Shown: positions 1-7,421, numbered from the stretch's first letter. The stretch is 47,384 nt of DNA from Myxococcales bacterium (GCA_019634385.1 JAHQVK010000008.1:1-47384); one strand, 5' to 3'. Translations and numbers: made by a program. Notes: a model not told the origin generated them from the letters alone.

Positions 1-139
1 AGGCTTTTCGTGAAACGTTCTGACGACGAGGCGAGCGTACCTGGCGGTACGCGACCGAGGAGAGACTTCTTGTGGTCAGGATGTTTCACGGAAAGACCGG
101 CCGATAGATGCCTGCAGGGCTAGATCAACAGGCTGCTAG
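1..139 (-). repeat. Family 1 palindromic repeat (MITE-like), copy cut by window start
   Basis: This is a partial copy of a repeat seen complete at 45946-46130, here in the opposite orientation. Its reverse complement begins CTAGCAGCCTGTTGATC and matches the 46 kb copy almost base for base, until the window starts and removes about 46 bases of the other arm. It contains the internal inverted pair GTGAAACGTTCTGAC / GTCAGGATGTTTCAC and a small hairpin with stems CGTACC and GGTACG around base 45. It ends in CTAG at 136-139. No ORF inside looks real. Confidence 0.85.
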
Positions 140-149
140 TTCAGCTGAG

Positions 150-264
150 TACAGCAAAGACCACTTGATTTGATTCTGGAAAAATCAACAAGGGGTCGCG
201 CAGCCGCGGCATTGCCCCGAGGAGAAGCTGGAACTTGGGTTCTACTCAAGTTCTTGCTGCTGTA
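150..264. repeat. Family 3 TA-flanked repeat, copy A
   Basis: A 115-base unit that starts TACAGCAAAGACC and ends TTGCTGCTGTA, so its ends are inverted (TACAGCA/TGCTGTA) and flanked by TA on both sides. It shares most of its length with the copy at 4839-4952, including the internal dyad TTGATTC/AATCAA and the stretch AAGGGGTCGCGCAG. It looks like a nonautonomous mobile element of the TA-target (IS630/Tc1) kind. Bases 265-340, up to the next gene end, hold nothing I recognise. Confidence 0.8.
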
Positions 265-340
265 TTATGTACCCTCTTCATCAAAACATTCCACGGACAG
301 CCTTCGGAAACTATGGCCACTCAGCTCAATCAACTGGCGG

Positions 341-1318
341 CTAAGCTTTGAGCACTAGTTTTCCGAGAAAATGCCCTTCCTCCATCACCTGGTGGGCAGT
401 AGAAGCATCACCAAGGTCCCATGTATCATAGATATGTGGCTTTGCCCGACCGTCTGCAAGAAGCGGCCACAACTCTTCCTGCACCATCAATCGCAAGCGC
501 CCCTTTTCTTCCAAAGACCGAGAACGAAGATAAGAGCCAGTAAGATAGATTTGCTTGGCCATTATCTTATGAATGGGAAGTTCGGCCCTCATACCTCGAA
601 GAAAGGCGATACTGACATGACGTCCCCGAAACCCAAGTACATCCAGATTTCGAGGAAGATAGTCTCCGCCAACCATATCCAATACTACGTCGACGCCACG
701 AGCTCCGGTCACGTCTTTACATCTCACTACAAAGTCTTCTGTCCGATAATTTATGGCGGTATCCACTCCTAAGCTTCGGCAGAAAGCCGCTTTATCATCA
801 CGTCCTGAGGTTGTTATCACCCGCGCTCCACGAGCCTTCGCCAGCTGAATGGCTGCATGCCCGATACCACTCGATCCTCCATGTACCAATAAAGTCTCTC
901 CTTCGGTCAGTGCCCCAAGCTCAAAAACATTAGCCCAGACTGTAAACCATGTCTCTGGCACCGCCGCCGCTTCCAGAAAAGATACCCCCTCGGGTATTGG
1001 GAGACACTGCTCTTCGGGAACAACGCACAACTCAGCATACCCTCCTCCAGACAACAAGGCTGCAACTCGGTCCCCAACTCGAAAGCGAGTACATGCAACA
1101 CCAACGGCATCCACCTCACCGGCAACTTCCAACCCAGGAACCAAAGACGCCCCCGGCGGGGGTAAATATAGGCCTTTGCGCTGAAGAATATCCGGTCTAT
1201 TCACGCCAGCAGCCACCACCCGAATCCGAATTTCGTCATCTACTGGCACCGGATCCGGGTGCTCACTAAGTTTAAGAACCTCAGGCCCCCCAGGCTTACT
1301 AATTTCAACAACCTTCAC
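341..1318 (-). CDS. NAD(P)H:quinone oxidoreductase, PIG3 (TP53I3) type
   Basis: Medium-chain dehydrogenase/reductase of the zinc-free quinone-oxidoreductase branch, expected to reduce quinones with NADPH in the cytosol. The N-terminal GroES-like half carries AGVNRPDILQRKGLY near residues 37-51, a hallmark of the PIG3 group. The Rossmann half has the nucleotide loop GGSSGIG at about 147-153 and a late GSYLRSRS segment also typical of PIG3. I place the start at the GTG at 1318, because the protein then opens VKVVEISKPGG like its relatives. The 28 codons upstream (to 1402) are read from a repeat element at 1361-1417 and are unlike the family. Length of about 325 residues is normal. It stands alone, convergent with nothing, and its substrate cannot be told from sequence. 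Confidence 0.93.
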   Translation of the reverse strand: MKVVEISKPGGPEVLKLSEHPDPVPVDDEIRIRVVAAGVNRPDILQRKGLYLPPPGASLVPGLEVAGEVDAVGVACTRFRVGDRVAALLSGGGYAELCVVPEEQCLPIPEGVSFLEAAAVPETWFTVWANVFELGALTEGETLLVHGGSSGIGHAAIQLAKARGARVITTSGRDDKAAFCRSLGVDTAINYRTEDFVVRCKDVTGARGVDVVLDMVGGDYLPRNLDVLGFRGRHVSIAFLRGMRAELPIHKIMAKQIYLTGSYLRSRSLEEKGRLRLMVQEELWPLLADGRAKPHIYDTWDLGDASTAHQVMEEGHFLGKLVLKA

Positions 1319-1360
1319 TAGAGAGCTACCATCCCTCATGTGGAAACGAATCGAAACACC

Positions 1361-1417
1361 TACAGCAAAGACCACTTGAATTGATTCTGGATGAATCAAC
1401 AAGGCGTCTTTGCAGTA
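1361..1417. repeat. Family 3 repeat, 57-base internally deleted copy B
   Basis: A minimal derivative of the TACAGCA repeat: left end TACAGCAAAGACC, right end GTCTTTGCAGTA, and between them the dyad TTGATTC-tgga-tGAATCAA. The ends pair (TAC[A/T]GCAAAGAC), so the whole unit can fold into one hairpin. It lies just upstream of the quinone oxidoreductase and supplies an open reading frame that fuses in frame to its 5' end. Bases 1418-1618, to the next gene, contain no recognisable gene or repeat. Confidence 0.75.
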
Positions 1418-1618
1418 TCACAGGGTAGGGTAGTCAGGGATATCTGGGACCGATCATTGCTTACAGATACATCCTAGCGGGTCACTTTGTTCGAGTGAAT
1501 AAAGAGACCATTTAGGTGGGGGGATTATAGAACTGAAGAGCTAACAAACACGCTCCAGCATGAGTGTGGTAAAGTAGAACTTAGAAGGGAATAGACACAC
1601 CTGGATAGCCCGCAGACT

Positions 1619-2002
1619 TCAGACCTTCTTCTTCAAACTATCGATCCCTTTCCAGAGCTTTGCTTCATCTCTGGCGGCCTCCAGACCCAGTACCTTAAGA
1701 AGTTTTTGGAGCGATGCCTTGCGCTGAGCCATGTCTGAGTTACCCACCACTTCCTCGAAAAAGAAACGCGTTCGATCCTTCATTTCTTTCTCTTCGGAGT
1801 CGAATTTTTTCTTCACGTGACAGGCCGTACACTTAACCCCAATCCCCTTGGTGAGAGCCTTCATTGATTTTTTAAAACTAGAGCCGGTGTGTTCGAGGAC
1901 CTTCATATTTTTGTGCTCGTCGTCCGCACGCGCATCGGCGGCTGTACACACAACAAAAGCAAACACAGAGGCACCCAAAATACGTACAGTGAATTGATAC
2001 AT
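1619..2002 (-). CDS. Periplasmic monoheme c-type cytochrome
   Basis: A 127-residue exported electron-transfer protein. Residues 1-26 form a signal peptide (hydrophobic core VRILGASVFAFVV, cleavage site ARA/DD). The single heme-binding motif is C58-T-A-C61-H62, within KGIGVKCTACHVKKKF. The rest is lysine- and glutamate-rich helix. The motif context (a methionine-containing MKVLEHTG segment about 20 residues before CxxCH) recalls the small cytochromes related to the reaction-centre cytochrome c subunit family, but this is a loose resemblance. The ATG at 2002 is chosen over one 10 codons upstream because AGGAGAG lies about 10 bases before it. Redox partner unknown; the neighbouring genes give no clue. 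Confidence 0.85.
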   Translation of the reverse strand: MYQFTVRILGASVFAFVVCTAADARADDEHKNMKVLEHTGSSFKKSMKALTKGIGVKCTACHVKKKFDSEEKEMKDRTRFFFEEVVGNSDMAQRKASLQKLLKVLGLEAARDEAKLWKGIDSLKKKV

Positions 2003-2069
2003 GGTTTCAAACTCTCCTGAAAAAACAAACAAGCGAATTAACGCTGTTCGCTAGTTCTAAATGCGACTC

Positions 2070-2146
2070 AGGAACCGACAACCGGTCCGTTCTAACCACT
2101 ACGTCACAGCCTCGGTCTAGCACTACATAGTACAAGGCCGGTTCCT
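2070..2146. other. 77-base segment bounded by inverted repeat, tRNA-sized, function unknown
   Basis: AGGAACCG at 2070-2077 and CGGTTCCT at 2139-2146 are perfect inverted repeats that would close a 77-base structure, the size of a tRNA acceptor-stem pair. On the minus strand the interior holds two related D-arm-like stretches, GTAGTGCTAGAC and GTAGTGGTTAGAAC. There is no T-arm (no GGTTCGA-type loop) and no anticodon arm with T33, so it is not a functional tRNA. It lies between the RNase Z-like stop codon and the cytochrome start, where a terminator or leader structure would also fit. Confidence 0.3.
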
Positions 2147-2173
2147 TAGGAGCATCCTATCTATGCTCGGCCG

Positions 2174-2959
2174 CTAATCAGCAAGAATGTACGTACGTAG
2201 GTCGCTAAGGGCTGTCACTCGTCCATGAATCGCCTGAGCTTCTTCTAAGAACGGGCGATTACCCGGATATCGTTGTGAAAAGTGAGTGAGCATCAGATGT
2301 TTGACGCCAGCCTCCACAGCTAATTCAGCCGCGTGAGCGGCGGTCATATGTCCCCGTTCTTCCGCTTCTTTGGCTTCAGAGCTCAAATACGTACATTCAG
2401 ATATTAGAACGTCTGCTCCCTCGGCGAGAAGCCGAGCCCCAGCGCAGCGGCGAGTGTCCATCGCAAAGGCCAAGACAAAAGGGTTACTGCTGCTTTTCTG
2501 TTGGATCTCCACGCGATACCCTATGGTAGGAACGCCATGCGACAGTTTCTGAGCATAAATTCGTAGTTCTGGGCACGCCATCTGCAGACCCAAAGCCCGA
2601 ACTGGACGCGGCTCGAACTTGGCTTGAAGATCGTATATGCAGGCGCATATCGCCCGTTCGTAGTAGCGCAAACCACTCACCGGGAAGTGGAACTCCACGA
2701 CATTACCAACATTCGCCGCATTGATAAGCTGTAGAACGCCAGCGAGCCCCAGGCAGTGATCTCCATGGAAGTGCGTCAACAGTACTCGCCGGAGACGCTC
2801 AACGCCCACCCGAGCACGGGCCATCTGAAGCTGCGTGCCTTCCCCGGGGTCAAAGAGAAAATCTTCGCGATCCAGTCGCAAAAGGTAACCATTGTGATTC
2901 CGGTAACGCGTAGGCACCTGACTGGATGTACCCAGCGCCACTAGCTCAATGCGACTCAA
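2174..2959 (-). CDS. rnz: RNase Z-like metallo-beta-lactamase-fold hydrolase (ElaC family), lacking the exosite arm
   Basis: Zinc-dependent phosphodiesterase fold of the family that trims tRNA 3' trailers. Residues 1-60 give the family opening (ALGTSSQVPT, FDPGEGTQ), H63-F-H65-G-D67-H68 is the zinc motif, and the later blocks DTRRC, SECTYL, GHMTAAHAAELA and LMLTHFSQRY match RNase Z. At 261 residues it is about 40 shorter than standard enzymes: after GYRVEIQ it runs straight to FAMDTR, so the flexible GP-rich arm that clamps tRNA is missing. The start is a TTG (TTG-AGT-CGC) whose TTGA overlaps the trpF stop, with GGGAGA 7 bases upstream, suggesting translational coupling. True tRNA processing is therefore plausible but not certain; a related hydrolase role is possible. 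Confidence 0.82.
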   Translation of the reverse strand: MSRIELVALGTSSQVPTRYRNHNGYLLRLDREDFLFDPGEGTQLQMARARVGVERLRRVLLTHFHGDHCLGLAGVLQLINAANVGNVVEFHFPVSGLRYYERAICACIYDLQAKFEPRPVRALGLQMACPELRIYAQKLSHGVPTIGYRVEIQQKSSSNPFVLAFAMDTRRCAGARLLAEGADVLISECTYLSSEAKEAEERGHMTAAHAAELAVEAGVKHLMLTHFSQRYPGNRPFLEEAQAIHGRVTALSDLRTYILAD

Positions 2960-3612
2960 GCAGATTCTCCCAAAGTAGATTCAAGGTTACGGACGGCCTG
3001 CACAAAGGCGTGCATGCGCCGGTGGCTTTTTATTCCCGGTGCTTCTTCCACACCCGAGGACACATCAACTGCGTGAGGCTGAACCAGCCGAACCGCTTCC
3101 GCGAGATTTTCCACCCGCAAACCACCGGACAGAATGACCGCACCCCCTCGAGCAATTCGCGCAACCCGAAACCAATCCGCCTTAGCACCTGTGCCTCCAC
3201 CACCAGCGCCATCAACATTAATTGCTCCTTGAAGCGATCCAGAACTGGATCGTGTTGACGGGTTGGCCAGCCGCCAAGCTTGTACTCGACTCTCCACATC
3301 AAGACTGTCGAAAAATGCGGGTACAATGTAACGAAGTCCCGCGGTCTCCAACGCCTCTGAGGCTACAGCTTGCACAAAATCAAACCCCAGCGCCCGAATT
3401 CGTCGACAAGTAGGCACATCTGCCTCACCGACAACCGCGACCCGCTCGATATCCGCTTCCTGCGCTTTGTCTAGTAGAATCCGGGCTTCTGACTCCGAAA
3501 CTCGGCAGGTACCTCGATCAAACACCACACCAATAGCATCCACACCCGCGGCAATTGCCGCTTGCACATCTGCTGGTCGGGTCAACCCGCAAACTTTAAC
3601 GGCGATACGCAT
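2956..3612 (-). CDS. trpF: Phosphoribosylanthranilate isomerase (divergent)
   Basis: TIM-barrel enzyme of tryptophan synthesis that isomerises N-(5-phosphoribosyl)anthranilate. KVCGLT near the N-terminus supplies the catalytic Cys8. D134 in INVDGAGGGGTGAK is the likely catalytic acid. ILSGGL and VDVSSGVE-x-APG-IKS form the phosphate-binding C-terminal strands. The length of 218 is slightly long, with a Ser/Gly-rich insertion (STRSSSGS) before strand 5. Unusually, the normally conserved VQLHG block reads FVQAVAS. No other trp gene is in the window; the gene overlaps the downstream RNase Z-like gene by four bases and is divergent from ribD across 56 bases. Active-site residues are intact, so I expect a working isomerase. 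Confidence 0.9.
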   Translation of the reverse strand: MRIAVKVCGLTRPADVQAAIAAGVDAIGVVFDRGTCRVSESEARILLDKAQEADIERVAVVGEADVPTCRRIRALGFDFVQAVASEALETAGLRYIVPAFFDSLDVESRVQAWRLANPSTRSSSGSLQGAINVDGAGGGGTGAKADWFRVARIARGGAVILSGGLRVENLAEAVRLVQPHAVDVSSGVEEAPGIKSHRRMHAFVQAVRNLESTLGESA

Positions 3613-3668
3613 GTAGGGTTACCGTTCCTCGTGTTTATCGGATACGCAAGTGCCAGGAAATAGCATCT

Positions 3669-4463
3669 ATGAACGAGCACTTCATGAGGAAGGCTCTAGA
3701 CCTCGCGCGCCAAGGCCTCGGACGAGTATGGCCAAATCCCTCTGTTGGCTGCGTGTTGGTCCAAAGCACAACCATTGTTGGTGAAGGTGCCACTCAGCCC
3801 GGAGGAAGACCACACGCTGAGGTTGTTGCCATCCACCAGGCCGGACCCATGACCGAGGGCGCCACGGCTTACGTTTCTCTAGAACCCTGCGCCCACTACG
3901 GTCGAACGCCACCCTGCGCTCTTGCTCTGATTCGAGCCGGGGTGACCGAGTGCCACATTGCGATCACTGACCCTGATCCTCGGGTAAACGGGAAGGGGGT
4001 ACGCATGCTCAAGGACGCGGGGATTTCGGTAGCCCTCGGTCTTCTTAAACCCGACGCTCAGGAACTCAATGCGGGTTTTTTTCTAAGGGTGCAAACCGGG
4101 CGCCCCCTGGTCACCGCAGTCACCCCTCCATATTTCAATCAGGAGCAGTATTACCATGACGCCCACTTAGAAACTGCCTTCGGCGGCCTCGGCGTTTGGG
4201 CCAATGTTCGAGGTACTGGCGTAGCTCCAGTACGCTGGTGGTTGGGAGGAGACCTACCCCTAGGAGGCTATGCCTGGCGGCAATTTGAGTGCACGATGAA
4301 CGATGAGGGTATCGATGTCCAAGCCATGCTCGGACAGCTTGGCGCCCATGGTCTCACCCGAGTGCTAGTACCATCTGACGATCCTCTTACCACGCGACTG
4401 CACCAGCTAGGCTTGGTCGACCGGAAACTTGGATTCGAGAGCCAGTCGCGCACCGCCCGTTGA
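3669..4463 (+). CDS. ribD: RibD-like pyrimidine deaminase with degenerate reductase domain
   Basis: The N-terminal half (about residues 1-140) is a complete riboflavin-pathway deaminase: NPSVGCVLV, the zinc ligands in H49-A-E51, and C74 and C83 in EPCAHYGRTPPC. It should deaminate 2,5-diamino-6-ribosylamino-4(3H)-pyrimidinone 5'-phosphate. RibD normally continues with a reductase of about 220 residues. Here only about 120 remain, and the usual LKLAMSLDG opening reads VTAVTPPYF. The NADPH-binding VEGG motif is replaced by VPSDD, although the following LHQLGLVD still matches the family's last strand. Total length of 264 versus about 360 agrees. The reductase step must come from elsewhere or be lost. 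No other rib genes are visible nearby. Confidence 0.85.
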   Translation: MNEHFMRKALDLARQGLGRVWPNPSVGCVLVQSTTIVGEGATQPGGRPHAEVVAIHQAGPMTEGATAYVSLEPCAHYGRTPPCALALIRAGVTECHIAITDPDPRVNGKGVRMLKDAGISVALGLLKPDAQELNAGFFLRVQTGRPLVTAVTPPYFNQEQYYHDAHLETAFGGLGVWANVRGTGVAPVRWWLGGDLPLGGYAWRQFECTMNDEGIDVQAMLGQLGAHGLTRVLVPSDDPLTTRLHQLGLVDRKLGFESQSRTAR

Positions 4464-4472
4464 TCCCGGTAT

Positions 4473-4739
4473 CTATGCCTTCGTTTCGTCATCGGGCCAG
4501 AGATCGTACAAACCGGACTCCACCCGGTTCAAGCGTTGTGCCGCCACACCAAAGTCATCTGATTTGCTCGTGAGCGATACCGGTACTACGAGCACTGCTC
4601 TTTTTGGTACTTCCGAAATACGCTCAACCACTGCCCGAAATCCGTGAGTCATTCGGTCTCTACATGGCGTAGCCTCAAGATCTTCTCCGGTCGCAAAAGG
4701 GATTGATAGTCGTGGGGATGAGGTTCCTGCTGTGGACAT
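4473..4739 (-). CDS. Small hypothetical protein, uncertain
   Basis: An 88-residue reading frame convergent with the ribD-like gene and ending 10 bases from it. Its codon choice looks coding-like, and the segment RAVVERISEVPKRAVLVVPV reads as a helix followed by a beta strand. It matches no family I know. No clear ribosome binding site precedes the ATG at 4739; an internal ATG at 4652 would give a 59-residue product. It could equally be a chance frame. The rest of the interval to 4838 has no other signal. Confidence 0.4.
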   Translation of the reverse strand: MSTAGTSSPRLSIPFATGEDLEATPCRDRMTHGFRAVVERISEVPKRAVLVVPVSLTSKSDDFGVAAQRLNRVESGLYDLWPDDETKA

Positions 4740-4838
4740 AGTTCTAGACTATCGACCCATATGAGAGCCAATGTCGACGATATTATTGTCTAGCACTGAA
4801 GATGCGGATCATCCCTATCCAATTTACACGGTGTTATA

Positions 4839-4952
4839 TACAGCGGAGACCACTTGCATTGATTCTGTTAGAATCAACAAGGGGTCGCGCAGCGGGGCAT
4901 AGCCACGCGTAGAAGCAGGATCTTGGGTTCTAGCCAAGCTCTTGCTGCTGTA
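4839..4952. repeat. Family 3 TA-flanked repeat, copy C
   Basis: A second long copy of the TACAGC...GCTGTA repeat, 114 bases, in the same orientation as the copy at 150-264. Shared blocks are GAGACCACTTG, the dyad TTGATTCTG/AGAATCAA, CAAGGGGTCGCGCAGC, TCTTGGGTTCTA and CTTGCTGCTGTA. The left end lies in TATATACAGC and the right end in GCTGTATACG, so TA borders both ends. The two copies differ by scattered substitutions, so neither insertion looks recent. Confidence 0.8.
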
Positions 4953-4960
4953 TACGTAAC

Positions 4961-5011
4961 TGAGTGGTTACTCATACTGAATAGTTACTCATACTGAATA
5001 GTTACTCATTC
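4961..5011. repeat. Three tandem 17-base repeats spanning a stop codon
   Basis: Three head-to-tail units (4961-4977, 4978-4994, 4995-5011) with consensus TGAATAGTTACTCATAC; the first unit has GG for AA/TA changes and the last ends TTC. Each unit is nearly self-complementary over TGAATAGTTACTCA. The last unit contains the stop codon (5002-5004) and final two codons of the TPR lipoprotein gene, so the array is a tandem expansion of that gene's 3' end. It could be replication slippage or a set of sites for a dyad-recognising protein. Confidence 0.85.
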
Positions 5012-6183
5012 AGGTAGGCTGCTGACATCCGCTTCAAAGCCTTCTCCGTACGCTCTACCCACTCGTTGTGTACGCCTACCCGATTGGCCATCGCTTGGTT
5101 CATTCGGTAAACTTGCGTCGCTTTTCGAACCAGAACCGCAATTCGTTCACGCAACTCTTCCTGATAGATCTCCACCACATCCGGTGCAAGTTCAGGAGGC
5201 ACCGGTACTGCTAAAAGTTCATCAAACAATCGCTCATACATTGAGCCTACTCGATACCCCGCAGCGGTTGCCCACCCCTGATGCCCTACACGAACCGCAC
5301 GAATAAACTGGTTCTGTGCTCGAAGTAAGTGCTCACATTTCGTTTCCAATCGAGCCGCCACACGGGTGGTCCACAGCGTATTATCCGGAGGGGTTGTAGA
5401 GTTGTCCACGGCCATTGACGAGGTAGATATGGGTACCGCCGCTGCTAACTCCTCCGGCGTCACCAAAACAACCGCTTCAAACAAACTAGCCTCTGATTCT
5501 CCGAGATAGAACCGGGCTTGGGCAATAAAGTATTCTACCGGAAGATCTTCTTTCTCAGTCTGTTTATCATAATAGCGAAGCGCAGCTAGAAATGTGTGTT
5601 CAGCCTCAGAGACATCCCCGAGCATAAATTGCCCCACCCCAAGCCCCACCCTGGACTCAATCTCTTCCATCGGAAGAAGCACCCCATGAAAAGCCGTCCG
5701 TAACTGAGTAAACGCATCTATGACGGCTTTCCAGTTCTTTACTTTGGCTTGGGCAGTAGCGATTCGAAAATACGAGTCTTTATGTAGATCTCGAAACTGA
5801 TAGTCACGAATGATTGCCTGATAATGGCCAACCGCTTCTACCCACGCTTCCAACTGCTCATAGGCGAGCCCCGCGTTATAATGGGCCAAAGGTGCAAAAG
5901 ATGAATTGGGAAACTCAGTAATCAGTCGAGCATACGCCTTAACAGCCTGGTCGTAGGCCCCGATTTGAAATTGACCTTGCCCCTGCTCCAGAAGTGTTGA
6001 CGCGTCATAGCTCGCAAGATCCTCGAAACCATTGGGTGCCCCCAAGATCTCCATCCGCTCCATAGCAATAACATGAGGGGGGACACCGCTCGTCTCCGGT
6101 ACGAAGAAACTAGCGTACGCCGCACACCCTCCTAAGCCTATAGAACCAGCAAGAAGCGAAAAATAACCTATGCTATGCTGCAC
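5002..6183 (-). CDS. TPR-repeat outer-membrane lipoprotein
   Basis: A 393-residue predicted lipoprotein. The signal peptide ends in the lipobox LGGC with the lipidated cysteine at position 20. Residues about 65-215 are tetratricopeptide-like helices (LEQGQGQFQIGAYDQAVKAY, then LAHYNAGLAYEQLEAW, SYFRIATAQAK), of the BamD/YbgF scaffold kind. The C-terminal 180 residues are helical without a recognisable domain. The start is a GTG (GTG-CAG-CAT) with AAGGAG about 7 bases upstream. It follows the ArsA-like pair by 86 bases on the same strand and may be the last gene of that array. A role as an envelope-complex scaffold is inferred from architecture only. Confidence 0.85.
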   Translation of the reverse strand: MQHSIGYFSLLAGSIGLGGCAAYASFFVPETSGVPPHVIAMERMEILGAPNGFEDLASYDASTLLEQGQGQFQIGAYDQAVKAYARLITEFPNSSFAPLAHYNAGLAYEQLEAWVEAVGHYQAIIRDYQFRDLHKDSYFRIATAQAKVKNWKAVIDAFTQLRTAFHGVLLPMEEIESRVGLGVGQFMLGDVSEAEHTFLAALRYYDKQTEKEDLPVEYFIAQARFYLGESEASLFEAVVLVTPEELAAAVPISTSSMAVDNSTTPPDNTLWTTRVAARLETKCEHLLRAQNQFIRAVRVGHQGWATAAGYRVGSMYERLFDELLAVPVPPELAPDVVEIYQEELRERIAVLVRKATQVYRMNQAMANRVGVHNEWVERTEKALKRMSAAYLNE

Positions 6184-6269
6184 TCGGAGTCTCCTTCCTG
6201 TACATGCCTTGATGATACGAGAAACAACAAGGGGCTTGAAACTGTACTATCGACATCGCGCACGAAGTA

Positions 6270-7421
6270 TCATTGTGAAACAATCTTACCCTCTCCTGAT
6301 TCGAAGAGCGCACTCCGAAGATACTCCAGCCCGCGCAGATCATGAACATCCTCACTAAGCTCTGGAACAATATATGTGGATAGTAGGACATCCGAAAAAT
6401 GCGCCTTCATCTGTCGCACCTGAATGGACTCTTCCCTGAACTGGTCAGCCAGTGCGGACGTTGCGCCCAACAGATCCTCCACTGCTTCATAAGGCATACC
6501 TTCTATCTCCGCCCAAGCTCGGAGGGCATCCGGTGAGCTTGGCAAAAGCTCCATAGGCCTCGGAGTCGCTCGATTTAGGATCACCGCTGATACCCGCGCC
6601 TGCTTATCTAGAAGATGCCTCGTAAACGTCTGAGCATCTCGCACACCACCTTTTGAGGGGCGCCCGATCACACAAAAATGGGTCGAAGTATCCCCCAAGA
6701 GATCCGAGACTGCCCGGGCTCTCACCGTAAAACCATCAAACATTGTTGAGAAAGCTCTGAGGAGCTCCGCGAGATCCTCCAGCAATTCGGATCCCGTAAA
6801 TCGAGCAATCGTGCGGAAAAAAAGGCCACTGCTACCAAAAAGTCGCCCCGGCGATGCTGGTTCGAGTAACCAACGCGTAGCATCGTTACTCAGCACATCC
6901 ATCAACCGATGAGGGGCATCTAGGAAATCTAGTGCGTGGCGGGCAGGAGGGGTGTCGAGCACGATCAAATCAAGCGGATCCACCTTTCGATGGGCTAGCT
7001 GATATAGTTTCTCCATAGCCATATACTCTTGCGAGCCGGCCAATGCGGTCGATAGTGCGTGATAGAGGCGGTTGTTCATCAATCGATCCCGGTCAGCAAG
7101 ACGCGGGTGGTAGCGTTGAATGACGTCATCCCAAGCCTCCTTAATATCCAACATCATCGCCGTTAAAGGGGCCGCAGGCGGAACCATTCCCATCACTTCA
7201 AAGGCTTCCGGTTGAATGCGGGTTTCTTGACTACCTACCTCCGAAATACCTAGTGCGTTGGCCAGTCGTCGAGCGGGATCAATGGTCAACACCACCGTCC
7301 TTCGCCCTAAGCGAGCGCCCTCAATGGCCAACGCCGCCGATACGGAGGTTTTCCCCACTCCTCCTGGGCCGGCGACAACCAAGCAACGAGCCTCGGTGAC
7401 CATCCGGGCCAGTGAACTCAT
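6270..7421 (-). CDS. ArsA/Get3-like ATPase, subunit with intact P-loop lysine
   Basis: SIMIBI-class ATPase of the ArsA/Get3 family. Near the N-terminus the loop reads GPGGVGKTS: the Walker A lysine (K24) is present, but the family's intersubunit signature lysine, which should precede GG, is a proline (P19). TIDPARRLANAL is the switch I-type segment and LIVLDTPPARHALDFL the switch II/A-loop block. I use the ATG at 7421, because its ATGA overlaps the stop of the upstream ATPase gene. The longer frame to 7520 lies wholly inside that gene. The pair layout matches the tandem ArsA-like genes known in Actinobacteria and myxobacteria (for example the mycobacterial Rv3679/Rv3680 type). Client unknown; no arsenic genes are nearby. 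Confidence 0.92.
   Translation of the reverse strand: MSSLARMVTEARCLVVAGPGGVGKTSVSAALAIEGARLGRRTVVLTIDPARRLANALGISEVGSQETRIQPEAFEVMGMVPPAAPLTAMMLDIKEAWDDVIQRYHPRLADRDRLMNNRLYHALSTALAGSQEYMAMEKLYQLAHRKVDPLDLIVLDTPPARHALDFLDAPHRLMDVLSNDATRWLLEPASPGRLFGSSGLFFRTIARFTGSELLEDLAELLRAFSTMFDGFTVRARAVSDLLGDTSTHFCVIGRPSKGGVRDAQTFTRHLLDKQARVSAVILNRATPRPMELLPSSPDALRAWAEIEGMPYEAVEDLLGATSALADQFREESIQVRQMKAHFSDVLLSTYIVPELSEDVHDLRGLEYLRSALFESGEGKIVSQ

Noticed and set aside
1319-1402. 28-codon N-terminal extension of the quinone oxidoreductase
   Set aside because: The codons are read from a repeat element and do not match the family; the GTG at 1318 gives the expected start.
2070-2146. A tRNA gene on the minus strand
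   Set aside because: The closing stem and D-arm-like pieces are present, but there is no T-arm and no anticodon loop with T33.
4961-5011. Start of a CRISPR array
   Set aside because: The 17-base units are contiguous, with no spacers and no cas genes nearby; this is a simple tandem repeat.
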